In this document: in pieces, positions 7,685 to 15,296 of the stretch
How positions within the stretch are numbered: the stretch's first letter is position 1
Layout: each line of letters opens with the position of its first letter
Source of the DNA: DRGT01 sp035685445
GTDB taxonomy: Archaea > Thermoproteota > Nitrososphaeria > Nitrososphaerales > Nitrosopumilaceae
DNA: 20,896 nt
Assembly: GCA_035685445.1 (NCBI GenBank)
Contig: DASSAK010000007.1
Coordinates: forward strand, 1-20,896
Direction: 5' to 3'
Notes under the pieces: model-generated
Seen by the model: the letters and a program-made list of their open reading frames with translations, nothing else
Told to the model about the DNA's origin: nothing
Database searches by the model: none
Position numbers and translations under genes: made by a program

Positions 7685-8293
7685 TTATGGCTTTGAGAAA
7701 ATCTGATGTCTTGAATTAAAGGGCATTGCATAATCTTCAAGAAAGAGTTTACTTCGTTTTCCATTTTCTAATGCATAGGTGATGCCTTCATATGTACACA
7801 CACAATCCGTTATTTTTAATGACTCATCCCATATCTTAAAAAATTCTCTTAATTCTCTAGTCTCATATTCATTTGGACCTATCCATTTTTTTGATAAAAA
7901 TTTGAATGCAAAAATCACTTTTCTTGTATTATATATCTCAAAAGTATCAACCCACTTTAAACATCTTAAAATTTGATCTGCAGGCACTGGAAGATAGTCT
8001 GTTGTGCCAGATTTTGCCTCCATGGTAATTATTGCGTTATTTTTGTTGCTAACTGCTAAAATATCTGGCAATCCTGTACTTGGTGACCCTAATCTAAATG
8101 CCTTCCATTCTTTTAACCCATTAAATCTTTTAACAATCGTATCTTCCCAATGATATCCTCTATGTCGACGAGTTCTTGCTGTTTTTTTATTTTTTTTCTT
8201 TATTTGTTGTATATTTTTTTTATCTTGAATGTTAGGTTTTGCTAAAACAGTACTCGGTTTAGAAATTGCATGATTTTTCAATGCCATCTTCAT
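7685..8293 (-). CDS. Hjc-like Holliday-junction resolvase / PD-(D/E)XK nuclease
   Basis: The core matches the archaeal Hjc fold. Glu50 lies in GYHWEDTIVKRF, Asp77 in RLGSPSTGLPDILAV, and Glu92-Ala-Lys94 in IITMEAKSG, giving the E...D...ExK metal site of the PD-(D/E)XK nucleases. Arg67 and Ser70 before the PD motif also fit Hjc. Such enzymes cut four-way DNA junctions in recombination and fork repair. The protein, at 202 residues, is longer than a typical Hjc of about 120-140. It carries a very basic N-terminal arm (residues 1-45) and an extra C-terminal part after 130, so another structure-specific or restriction-like nuclease is possible. Two Met codons near the start (8293 and 8287) are both possible. 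Confidence 0.72.
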   Translation of the reverse strand: MKMALKNHAISKPSTVLAKPNIQDKKNIQQIKKKNKKTARTRRHRGYHWEDTIVKRFNGLKEWKAFRLGSPSTGLPDILAVSNKNNAIITMEAKSGTTDYLPVPADQILRCLKWVDTFEIYNTRKVIFAFKFLSKKWIGPNEYETRELREFFKIWDESLKITDCVCTYEGITYALENGKRSKLFLEDYAMPFNSRHQIFSKP

Positions 8294-8333
8294 AATACTT
8301 TCTCATTAGTAGTGTAGGTAATTACATTATAAC

Positions 8334-8657
8334 TCAACATAAACTCATTACAAAGCTATAATTTCCATTCTTGATTCCACATTTTTTCAATCTAATTTTT
8401 GAGCCAATCTCGGGCTTTGTTGAATTCAAAATTAATGTTCCCATGACTCTTATCCCTTCATCAATTTCAGCTATGCAGAAAATCTCATCATTTTTTTTTG
8501 CAAATTCTATTAATTTTCCCTCATAGGAAGATTCTCTCCACTCTAAATTTCCAAAACACAGGTTGCAATAATCACTTGGAGGCCATGTAGCCTTTTTACA
8601 TTTAGGACACTTTCCTACTACGAAGACACCTTTCTTTAATTCCGATTCAAATTTCAT
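8334..8657 (-). CDS. DUF35 OB-fold zinc-ribbon protein, thiolase partner
   Basis: A protein of 107 residues. The N-terminal zinc ribbon has Cys17-x2-Cys20 and Cys31-x2-Cys34 in the typical context CPKCKKATWPPSDYCNLC. An OB-fold region follows from about residue 45 (EGKLIEFAKKNDEIFCIAEI). In archaea DUF35 proteins bridge acetoacetyl-CoA thiolase and HMG-CoA synthase in one complex that channels the CoA thioester; others act with SCP2-type thiolases. Its ATG overlaps the thiolase TGA by four bases (ATGA), so translation is probably coupled and the proteins probably act together. Confidence 0.9.
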   Translation of the reverse strand: MKFESELKKGVFVVGKCPKCKKATWPPSDYCNLCFGNLEWRESSYEGKLIEFAKKNDEIFCIAEIDEGIRVMGTLILNSTKPEIGSKIRLKKCGIKNGNYSFVMSLC

Positions 8658-9760
8658 GATTTTAAAAGTAATACTGTAGATGAAGTTGCAGCAGCTGACA
8701 TGTTGTGGACAAGTCCAATTTTAGCATTTGAAATTTGTCTTCTACCTGCATTGCCCTGAATCTGTTGAACAATTTCAATTGTTTGTGCGACACCAGTAGC
8801 GCTAAGAGGATGGCCTGCACCAATTAGTCCCCCTCTAGGATTTATTTTTTTATCATCTGTCTCAAACAATGTTTTTGAAAACTGTAATCCTTTTCCTTTT
8901 TTTGTAAAACCAAGATCTTCAAGAATCATTGGCTCGCAAACAGAAAAAGCATCGTGAACTTCTGCTACATCAACATCATCTGTTTGAATCTTTGAATTTT
9001 CAAATGCTAATCTTGCCGCCTCTTTTGTTGAAGCCATTTCAGTAAAATCTGAATTCTTTGTAAAACTTGCGGATGTAGTTTTTTGTCCTATGCCCTCAAT
9101 CCAGACAGGGCTGTCGGTAACTCTTTTTGCAAATACTTCAGACACAAGTAATACAGATGAGCTTCCTGTGCATGGTCTAGAACAATCCAAAAGTTTTAGT
9201 TCGTCTGTGAGTTTTTTTGACTGCAGAACTTCCTCAACAGTATATGTCTTGTTTGAATATGCGTTTGGGTTGTCTTTTGCATTTTTATGGTTTTTAACTG
9301 ATACAGCAGCTAAATCTTCATCGGTTACCCCGAATTTTCTTTTATAAGATTTTGTAAAGACTGATGCCCAAAAAATTGGGTGTTTGTATTCTCCTCTTGA
9401 ATTATCCCACTCTAAGATTTGCCCAGGACTATCATATCGTTCAGCTCCCACAACCAATACAACATTAGCTAATCCTGATGCAACGTAAGAGTATGCAGAA
9501 ACAATTGCATTTGTTCCTGAACTACAAAGATTTTCAACTGTATGAGAAATCTTTGGCTTTATTCCTGAAATTTCAGAAAGTATTGGAGCTAAATACTTTT
9601 TATTTTCATTAGTTGCAACTAAAACCCCATCAATATCCTTTTTAGACAAATTAGGGGAATGCTCAAAAAGGGATCTAGTTGAAGATAGCATACATGATTC
9701 TATTGGAATGTTATCGTGTGAAAATTTTGTATTGCCAAAATTAGTTATTGCAACTTTCAT
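8654..9760 (-). CDS. Thiolase (acetyl-CoA C-acetyltransferase / SCP2-like)
   Basis: A 368-residue thiolase-fold enzyme. The nucleophile is Cys79 in ENLCSSGTNA. The two histidines expected near the active site are His269 in EVHDAFSV and His317 in GAGHPLSATGVAQ. The C-terminal loop, VHNMSAAATSS at about 351-361, differs from the HN-x-GGTG-like loop I recall from archaeal acetoacetyl-CoA thiolases, so the substrate may not be plain acetoacetyl-CoA. Possible roles are the thiolase step of the mevalonate pathway, the last step of the 3-hydroxypropionate/4-hydroxybutyrate cycle, or breakdown of another acyl chain. It is the middle gene of an operon with ATGA overlaps on both sides: LLM oxidoreductase before and DUF35 after. 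Confidence 0.88.
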   Translation of the reverse strand: MKVAITNFGNTKFSHDNIPIESCMLSSTRSLFEHSPNLSKKDIDGVLVATNENKKYLAPILSEISGIKPKISHTVENLCSSGTNAIVSAYSYVASGLANVVLVVGAERYDSPGQILEWDNSRGEYKHPIFWASVFTKSYKRKFGVTDEDLAAVSVKNHKNAKDNPNAYSNKTYTVEEVLQSKKLTDELKLLDCSRPCTGSSSVLLVSEVFAKRVTDSPVWIEGIGQKTTSASFTKNSDFTEMASTKEAARLAFENSKIQTDDVDVAEVHDAFSVCEPMILEDLGFTKKGKGLQFSKTLFETDDKKINPRGGLIGAGHPLSATGVAQTIEIVQQIQGNAGRRQISNAKIGLVHNMSAAATSSTVLLLKS

Positions 9761-10728
9761 TTTGATACCTCAGAAAATGTAGACGCAAATAACGAAAATG
9801 ATTCTTTGACATTTCCTATTGGATTAAACTGTAGTATTGGTAAATCCAGTCCTGTATCTTTAAATTTATTTAATTTTACAAGACATTCTTGTGGGTCACC
9901 ACATATTGTAAGTGAATTGGTCATTGAGTCAGAAACATATTCATGAACATGTTCTAAACCCGATTTTTTAAATTCCTGAAATATTTCTTCTGTTTCTTTT
10001 TGAAATCCGTTTTTAGCTAGAAAATCTCTGTACACATTTCCCACTGAAATGTAAAATCCCAGAGTTTTTTTGGCACGGTCAATTGCCTTTTCTGGGTCTT
10101 CCGAAACACAAGTTATTAATTGACACGACACATCAATTTTTTTCTTACTTTGCATTTTTTTTATAGTGTTTGTTAATTCAGATATTGGTCTAAGGTAAAA
10201 AATCACCCCGTCAGCAATTTCCCATGTTAATTCTACCATTTTTTTATTAACTGCTGCAAGGTAAATTGGGATGGAATCTCTTTTTGGTTTTATTAACAAT
10301 GAGAAATTTTTCAAGTTGAAAAATTTACCATCATAATTTATTTGGTTTCCTGACAAAACTAACTTTATAATTTCAACGTATTCTCTCATTCTTGAAACTG
10401 GTTTTTCAAATTTTGTTCCATGAAAATTCTCAACAATAGGCATACTACTGGTTCCTAATCCAAGAACAAGTCTTCCGTTAGAAATTGTATCCACTGTTGC
10501 TGCCCCCATGGCAATAAGAGACGGACTACGAGAATAGATGTTAATTATTGATGATCCAATTTTGGAAGAGTTTACCTTTTGAGATACCATGCTAAGCATT
10601 GAAAAATTTTCCATGCCCCAAGTTTCAGGAATCCAAATTGTGTCAGGATTATGTTTTGATAGGTGCGTGGCACAATCTAATATTTGATCAACGGATAATA
10701 ACGAACCTAAACTATAGGCCAAACGCAT
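9757..10728 (-). CDS. LLM-class flavin/F420-dependent oxidoreductase
   Basis: A TIM-barrel oxidoreductase of the luciferase-like monooxygenase superfamily, 323 residues, closest in look to F420-dependent reductases such as methylene-tetrahydromethanopterin reductase (Mer) and relatives. Visible marks are the start MRLAYSLGSLLSVDQIL, PDTIWIPETWG near 29-39, GRLVLGLGTSSMP near 84-96, PIYLAAVNKKMVELTWEIADGVI near 153-175 and DPQECLVKL near 284. Its partner genes are a thiolase and a DUF35 protein, overlapped by ATGA, so it probably acts on the same CoA-linked or lipid-like substrate rather than on the one-carbon carrier. The cofactor (F420 or FMN) cannot be decided from sequence alone. Confidence 0.85.
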   Translation of the reverse strand: MRLAYSLGSLLSVDQILDCATHLSKHNPDTIWIPETWGMENFSMLSMVSQKVNSSKIGSSIINIYSRSPSLIAMGAATVDTISNGRLVLGLGTSSMPIVENFHGTKFEKPVSRMREYVEIIKLVLSGNQINYDGKFFNLKNFSLLIKPKRDSIPIYLAAVNKKMVELTWEIADGVIFYLRPISELTNTIKKMQSKKKIDVSCQLITCVSEDPEKAIDRAKKTLGFYISVGNVYRDFLAKNGFQKETEEIFQEFKKSGLEHVHEYVSDSMTNSLTICGDPQECLVKLNKFKDTGLDLPILQFNPIGNVKESFSLFASTFSEVSK

Positions 10729-10794
10729 AGTATTCCTAGAAAATATGCCTATTCTAGTTTATCTCTTTTAGCACTGGGTAAATTTTGATTGAGG

Positions 10795-10809
10795 TTTCAT
10801 ATTATGAAA
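10795..10809. promoter_or_regulatory. Perfect 7-bp inverted repeat at TATA position
   Basis: TTTCATA-T-TATGAAA is a perfect palindrome around a single base. It is centred 27 bases before the ATG at 10829, exactly where a TATA box is expected in this genome. It may be the TATA element itself or an operator that overlaps it. Confidence 0.4.
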
Positions 10810-10828
10810 TCATAACTCATTACAAAGC

Positions 10829-10972
10829 ATGTCTGAAGATACTCAGGAATTTGATTCTGGAGAAAATGATTACTTGACACATGCAACAAAATACACCTTA
10901 GAGACTGCTGATGAATCGTTTGTCAACGAGCTTGCATATGTAATGGTAACATTACATCAAAATGGGTCTTAA
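10829..10972 (+). CDS. Small acidic protein, unknown (47 aa)
   Basis: A short ORF lying alone between two minus-strand operons. It begins MSEDTQEFDSGENDYLTHAT and ends VMVTLHQNGS. It is strongly acidic in the first half, with a predicted helix in the second (DESFVNELAYVMVTL). No cysteines, no membrane segment and no recognised domain. Support for its being real: a palindromic element at the expected TATA distance (27 bases), protein-like composition, and a 260-base gap otherwise left empty. It is probably a stand-alone leaderless gene. Function is unknown; an adaptor or regulator peptide is one possibility. Confidence 0.55.
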   Translation: MSEDTQEFDSGENDYLTHATKYTLETADESFVNELAYVMVTLHQNGS

Positions 10973-10986
10973 ATCAAATTTTCTTA

Positions 10987-11655
10987 TTATTTTATGATTT
11001 TTCTAACGTTAGTTGAACATTCTTCCATATCTTTGTAAGAGTCTATCGAATACCATTTCACATTTTTAAATTTTATAAGATTAAGTTTTCCTTTTTTAGC
11101 ATATTTTGGAAAAGTAGTATTTTCAATATTTCCTTTTGTTGGCAAGTCTTTAATGATTTCTTTTGAAAGATGATAAATGCCTGCATTCATCCAGACATCG
11201 TTAATTTCTTTTTTTTCATTAAATCCATAAACTTTGTCCTTCTTTGTAATTAACACCCCAAATCTAGTTCGTAATTCAATTGCGGCAATAGAATTTATTT
11301 TTGATTTAAGTTTGCGAAGATCAATATTTGTAATGGTGTCTCCATTTATTACAAAAAATGATTTATCATGAATTAGTTTTCCAGCCTTTTTTATTGCACC
11401 GCCTGTTCCAAGAGGAGATTTTTCAATTGAAAAAGCGATTTTTACTCCAAGATTTTTACTTTTTACAAAATTTTCAATCTGATCATATTTGTATCCTGTA
11501 GAAAGGATTATTTCTTTTATCCCAAATTTTTTAAGGTATCTAATCTGCCATTCTAAAATTGGAACATTACTTATTGGAACTAGTGGTTTTGGCACATAAT
11601 CAGTAATTGGTTTTAATCTCTTGCCTCTTCCACCTGACAAAATTATTGCTTTCAT
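10987..11655 (-). CDS. Sugar-nucleotide (NDP-sugar) nucleotidyltransferase
   Basis: Transfers a nucleotidyl group from NTP to a sugar 1-phosphate, giving an activated sugar for glycans or protein N-glycosylation. The N-terminal signature is MKAIILSGGRGKRLKPITDYVPKP in two overlapping parts (GGRGKRL, then PKPLVPISNVPILE). The metal-binding Asp is in VINGDTITNIDL and the later DVWMNAGIYHLS is typical of mannose-1-phosphate guanylyltransferase and glucose-1-phosphate thymidylyltransferase relatives. No C-terminal hexapeptide domain is present. I start at the Met that opens the family motif (11655). A TTTAAA box at 11686-11691 suits a start there better than the upstream ATG at 11679, which would add eight residues. 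The nucleotide and sugar cannot be fixed from this sequence. Confidence 0.85.
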   Translation of the reverse strand: MKAIILSGGRGKRLKPITDYVPKPLVPISNVPILEWQIRYLKKFGIKEIILSTGYKYDQIENFVKSKNLGVKIAFSIEKSPLGTGGAIKKAGKLIHDKSFFVINGDTITNIDLRKLKSKINSIAAIELRTRFGVLITKKDKVYGFNEKKEINDVWMNAGIYHLSKEIIKDLPTKGNIENTTFPKYAKKGKLNLIKFKNVKWYSIDSYKDMEECSTNVRKIIK

Positions 11656-11686
11656 GTTTTTTAGAAAATTTCTTGTCATTAAAACT

Positions 11687-12214
11687 TTAAAAAAGATCTA
11701 TTGTAGCCACTCCAAAATAATATCCAACAGCTGTTAATGCTATGCTCCATGCACTAGAACCAATAAATGTAAAGACTAAAAATTTCACTGGTTTCATATT
11801 TAGAATTCCTGCAGGAATTGATACAAGTTCTCGAATTCCAGGTACTAGTCTTCCAAAAATTACTGATTTATCTCCATATTTTTCAAACCACTTGTATGCT
11901 TTTTCAAGACTGGATTCCTTTATTTTTGCATATTTTACATACCGATACAGTCCAATTCGTCCAATTTTTCGGGAAATCAAATAGATAATAAATGCGCCAA
12001 GAGTTGCCCCTGCTCCACCAACTAGACCTACACTCAAAACATGCAAAAAGTGCATTTGATTTTGTAGAATAACATATCCAGCTAATGGAAAAACTGCTTC
12101 GCTAGGAATTGGTGGAAAAACAGTTTCAATCAAAGCTGCAAAAAAAACTCCGGGGTACAGGTTTGCAGATATCAGTGAAATTATCCAATCGACAAAGGAT
12201 TCTAATTCATTCAA
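11687..12214 (-). CDS. DedA-family (VTT domain) membrane protein
   Basis: An integral membrane protein of 175 residues. The family signature is visible: a re-entrant region with FAALIETVFPPIPSEAVFPLAGY, a glycine-rich segment GAGATLGAFIIYLISRKIG, and the FGRLVPGIRELVSIPAGILNM motif with the conserved Arg and Pro residues. DedA/VTT proteins move lipids across membranes, including polyprenyl-phosphate carriers and phosphatidylethanolamine in known cases. The substrate here is not known. The start is TTG, overlapping the end of the upstream Cys-rich microprotein ORF by eight bases, which suggests coupled translation. The sugar nucleotidyltransferase follows, so a joint role in surface glycan assembly is conceivable. 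Confidence 0.88.
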   Translation of the reverse strand: MNELESFVDWIISLISANLYPGVFFAALIETVFPPIPSEAVFPLAGYVILQNQMHFLHVLSVGLVGGAGATLGAFIIYLISRKIGRIGLYRYVKYAKIKESSLEKAYKWFEKYGDKSVIFGRLVPGIRELVSIPAGILNMKPVKFLVFTFIGSSAWSIALTAVGYYFGVATIDLF

Positions 12215-12341
12215 GTGGTTTTTTTTCCGTCATATAGTAATGAAGTTCTGTATAGCAATCTTTGCAAAATTCTTCAAATTTAGTGTGCTCGCAATCATAA
12301 ACTTTGGATACTTGTTTATCACATTTTGAACATGTTGGCAT
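12207..12341 (-). CDS. Zinc-ribbon-like microprotein (44 aa)
   Basis: This ORF starts MPTCSKCDKQVSKVYDCEHT. Metal-ligand candidates are Cys4-x2-Cys7, Cys17-x-His19 and Cys26-x2-Cys29, an order like cross-brace zinc fingers. It ends KKPLE. The ORF sits between a small membrane protein gene and the DedA gene, overlapping the TTG of DedA by eight bases. A TTAAAA element at 12363-12368, inside the 3' end of the preceding gene, lies about 25 bases upstream of its ATG. The coupled arrangement suggests it and DedA are made together. Function is unknown. Confidence 0.6.
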   Translation of the reverse strand: MPTCSKCDKQVSKVYDCEHTKFEEFCKDCYTELHYYMTEKKPLE

Positions 12342-12348
12342 GATGTTT

Positions 12349-12729
12349 TTAGGATTTTTTTATTTTAATTGAACCCAACGCGGTGATAAAAGCACCAATT
12401 CCAACCAGTCCTCCTCCCTCACCTGCAGCTCTTGCCATATTTTCGGATTCGGCGGCACTTGAAAGAGAAACTGAGCCACCAATTATTACTAAAATTCCCG
12501 TAATAATTATCATTATTCCTAATACTTTTGATGGTTCTTTTCTAGATATGAAAAAAGCTACAATTGATAAAATTATTGGCGGAGTTCCAAAACCTATTCC
12601 CCGAGTCATCGCATCAAATGGTAAAAAACCTTCACCAGCTCCTCCACCTCCTATTGCAACATCAGCGCCATAAATCACTAACAAACCAATCGAAATTCCA
12701 GTTATGATGATTGCAGCAGTTAATGCCAT
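12349..12729 (-). CDS. Small multi-spanning membrane protein, unknown (126 aa)
   Basis: A hydrophobic protein with about four membrane segments: residues 3-24, about 47-64, 69-88 and 107-122. The first loop is rich in Gly and Ala (GGGGAGEG), and the third loop, SSAAESENMARAAGEGGG, is also polar and small. The tail is basic (KIKKS), which by the positive-inside rule puts it in the cytoplasm. No known family is recognised. The ATG is well supported by TTTATT on the minus strand, centred 27.5 bases upstream. The Zn-ribbon ORF follows 7 bases after its stop. Confidence 0.75.
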   Translation of the reverse strand: MALTAAIIITGISIGLLVIYGADVAIGGGGAGEGFLPFDAMTRGIGFGTPPIILSIVAFFISRKEPSKVLGIMIIITGILVIIGGSVSLSSAAESENMARAAGEGGGLVGIGAFITALGSIKIKKS

Positions 12730-12753
12730 AAGTCGCTAGCAATTTTTGTGATT

Positions 12754-12759
12754 AATAAA
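12754..12759 (-). promoter_or_regulatory. Putative TATA box for the small membrane protein
   Basis: TTTATT on the minus strand, centred 27.5 bases upstream of the ATG at 12729. It implies a leaderless message. Confidence 0.45.
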
Positions 12760-12771
12760 CCTATTACGAAA

Positions 12772-13920
12772 TCAAGAATTTTCAGGTACGATCTTTATTT
12801 GATTTTTTAAATCATTAACTCGTTCTAGTATTTCATCAATGTTTTGTGTTTTATCACTAATCACATTAAAATGACCTAACTTTCTTTTTGGTTTTGATTT
12901 TTCTTTTCCATACATTTTCAAAAAAACATTTTTTTCATTTATGATTAGAGGTTTATATTTTCCGTGGAAACCATTTGGTCCTAAAATATTGTACATTATT
13001 GTAGGCTGTAAAATTGTAGTGTCACCTAGTTTCAAACCAAGAATTGCACGAAGATGTTGTTCAAACTGTGATGTTTTACTTGATTCAAGTGTATGATGAC
13101 CAGAATTATGAACTCGCGGTGCTATCTCATTTATTAAAATAGAATTATTTTGTGTTACAAACATTTCAATTCCAAAGACACCAGCTCCTTTTAATACTTG
13201 CATGGTTTTTGTTGCTACTTGTTTTGCTTTTTCAGATATTTCTGTTGACACTCTTGCAGGAGCTATGGTCATCCGAAGAATGTTTTCTTCATGTATGTTT
13301 TCCACAACAGGATAAGTAATGATTTCTCCTTTTGTGTTTCGTGCAGCAATTACCGAAACTTCCATTTTAAAATCTACAAACTTTTCCAAGAACATTTTTC
13401 TTTTTCCAATGAATTCAAAAGCTTGTTTTATTTCATTTTCAGAAGTAATTTTATAATTTCCTCTGCCATCATAAGCATCTCTTCGTGCTTTAAGCAAAGC
13501 TGGATATCCAAATTTTTTAATTTTATTTTGAAGATCAGAAAGTGATTCTATTTCAATAAATTCAGCAATTGGAATATTGTTCTCAGATAAGAACCTCTTT
13601 TGAGTAAATTTATCTTGAATTATTTTAAGTGTGTCAGGGGATGGATTTATTTCACATTTATCTTCAAGTGTTTTTAAAACATCACTATTTCCAGATTCAA
13701 TTTCATAAGTAAGAATATCGGATTTTATGGCAAGCTCTGTAATGGCCTTTTCATCTTTAAAATCAGCAACAATTTGTTTTGCACCTACCTTTGCAGCAGG
13801 ACAATTACTAGTGGGATCGAGTACTATTACTTCAGAAATATATTCAGGCATTTTTTTTGCTGCCTCTGTAAGCATCATGCCCAATTGACCACCGCCAATT
13901 ATTCCTAATATTTTAGTCAT
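12772..13920 (-). CDS. purK: N5-carboxyaminoimidazole ribonucleotide synthase (PurK)
   Basis: ATP-grasp enzyme of purine synthesis that joins AIR and bicarbonate to form N5-CAIR. The 382 residues match the family. Visible marks are the N-terminal nucleotide-type loop GIIGGGQLGMM, the DPTSNCPAAKVGAKQIVADFKD segment that is characteristic of PurK (in overlapping parts), the ATP-grasp lysine region LLKARRDAYDGRGNY, EKFVDFKMEVSVIAARN, and the metal/ATP site NEIAPRVHNSGHHT. The mutase PurE that uses its product is usually adjacent but is not in the window, so it lies elsewhere. The ilvA gene lies 42 bases upstream on the same strand. Confidence 0.94.
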   Translation of the reverse strand: MTKILGIIGGGQLGMMLTEAAKKMPEYISEVIVLDPTSNCPAAKVGAKQIVADFKDEKAITELAIKSDILTYEIESGNSDVLKTLEDKCEINPSPDTLKIIQDKFTQKRFLSENNIPIAEFIEIESLSDLQNKIKKFGYPALLKARRDAYDGRGNYKITSENEIKQAFEFIGKRKMFLEKFVDFKMEVSVIAARNTKGEIITYPVVENIHEENILRMTIAPARVSTEISEKAKQVATKTMQVLKGAGVFGIEMFVTQNNSILINEIAPRVHNSGHHTLESSKTSQFEQHLRAILGLKLGDTTILQPTIMYNILGPNGFHGKYKPLIINEKNVFLKMYGKEKSKPKRKLGHFNVISDKTQNIDEILERVNDLKNQIKIVPENS

Positions 13921-13962
13921 GATTTTATCAAATCTTTCTATTAAAAATAATTAATCCAAATT

Positions 13963-15171
13963 CTATGTCATTAACTTGAATTGAATGCCCTTTTGTTTTA
14001 GACGGTTGATAAGATTATCTGCGCTTTCTTGTCCTTCGGTTTCTAAGCTTAATGTTACTCCTGCTGAGCCCGCATTGATATCTAGACTCAACCTATCGTG
14101 AACAACTTCGACAATGTTTGCGTTCTCATTAGTAATTTCATCTACAAGATCCTTTAGTGCGCCAGGCCTGTCTGGCAATAAGACAAAAATTTTGAGTAAT
14201 CTTCCCATTGCAGCAAGACCTTTGTCAACAATTTGTCCTAAAAGATACATGTCAACATTTCCTCCAGCTAACACAACTACAATTTTTTTTCCCGGCGTAG
14301 GTTTATTTTCAAGAAGATGCGCAAGGCCTACTGCCCCTGCGGGTTCAACAACAATTTTAGCTCTTTCCATTAAGAGAAACATAGTTTTGATTATCTGTGA
14401 ATCGTCGACTAGGACAATTTCATCTATTAGTTCTTTAATTATGGAAAATGTATTTTCTCCTGGTTTTTGAACAGATATTCCATCAGCTATTGTCCTCCTT
14501 CCCTCAGTTGATTTTAGTGAGCCAGAACTAAGTGATTCTTTCATAGCGGGAAATGCATTTGATTGTACACCGATTACTTTGATTTTTGGATTTTTTGTTT
14601 TTATAGCAATTAAAACTCCCGCAGCCAATCCGCCTCCACCAATTGGAAGATAAATTTCATCTACGTTAGGAAGATCTTCTAATATTTCTAAACCAATTAC
14701 GCCCTGTGCAGCAATTATTTGAGGATCATCAAATGCATGGATAATTTTTGCACCCGTCTGTTCAGAAATCTCTTTAACTTTTTTCCAGGATTCATCATAA
14801 GTTGCGCCTTCAAGAATTACTTTAGCGCCATAACCTCTAGTTGCAGCAATTTTTGCAGGAGATGCATGTTGGGGCATTACAATTGTACAAGGAATTTTTT
14901 CAAGTGAAGATGCAAATGCAACTCCTTGTGCATGATTTCCAGCTGATGCTGCAACAACACCATTTTTCTTTTCTTCTGCAGTTAATGATTTAATTTTATA
15001 ATATGCCCCACGAATTTTGAATGAGCCAGTTTTTTGTTGAAATTCTGATTTTAAATAAATTTCAGAGCCTGTTAGCTGACTAAAGAATGGAGAGTATGAC
15101 AGGGCTGTTTTTCGAATTTCCTTTCCTTGTAGTGATTTAGCTTTCTCAATTTCTTCAAATGTTGGATTCAT
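13963..15171 (-). CDS. ilvA: Threonine ammonia-lyase (threonine deaminase) with ACT domain
   Basis: PLP enzyme that deaminates threonine to 2-oxobutyrate for isoleucine synthesis. The PLP lysine is Lys52 in QKTGSFKIRGAYY. The asparagine loop AASAGNHAQGVAFA and the phosphate-binding loop GGGGLAAG are clear. The last 75 or so residues, starting near KIFVLLPDRPGALKDLVDEI, form an ACT domain, which in this family binds amino acids for feedback control. At 402 residues it is the single-ACT short form. It could use the product of the threonine synthase at 4479. A TATA-like element (ATATAA, minus strand) lies about 25 bases upstream of the ATG. Confidence 0.92.
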   Translation of the reverse strand: MNPTFEEIEKAKSLQGKEIRKTALSYSPFFSQLTGSEIYLKSEFQQKTGSFKIRGAYYKIKSLTAEEKKNGVVAASAGNHAQGVAFASSLEKIPCTIVMPQHASPAKIAATRGYGAKVILEGATYDESWKKVKEISEQTGAKIIHAFDDPQIIAAQGVIGLEILEDLPNVDEIYLPIGGGGLAAGVLIAIKTKNPKIKVIGVQSNAFPAMKESLSSGSLKSTEGRRTIADGISVQKPGENTFSIIKELIDEIVLVDDSQIIKTMFLLMERAKIVVEPAGAVGLAHLLENKPTPGKKIVVVLAGGNVDMYLLGQIVDKGLAAMGRLLKIFVLLPDRPGALKDLVDEITNENANIVEVVHDRLSLDINAGSAGVTLSLETEGQESADNLINRLKQKGIQFKLMT

Positions 15172-15267
15172 GAAGTTTGTTCGTTTTTTTTCATTATATT
15201 TGAATTATTGCGATTTATTGAATCCTAATTGATTAATGAAAATTGAGTAGGAAAATCAAGAAAAGCC

Positions 15268-15273
15268 TAAATA
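15268..15273 (+). promoter_or_regulatory. TATA box of the candidate small RNA
   Basis: TAAATA preceded by the purine-rich GAAAAGCC, resembling a BRE plus TATA pair. Its centre is 27 bases before 15297-15298, where the predicted RNA stem begins. Confidence 0.55.
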
Positions 15274-15296
15274 GTTGAATTTAATCGATCAAAATT

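Noticed and set aside
14114..14470. Plus-strand ORF of 118 residues opposite ilvA
   Set aside because: It lies wholly inside the well-supported threonine deaminase gene and has no recognisable motif.
15170..15232. Plus-strand ORF of 20 codons beginning at the ilvA start
   Set aside because: Too short, antisense to the ilvA promoter, no TATA at the right distance and no motif.
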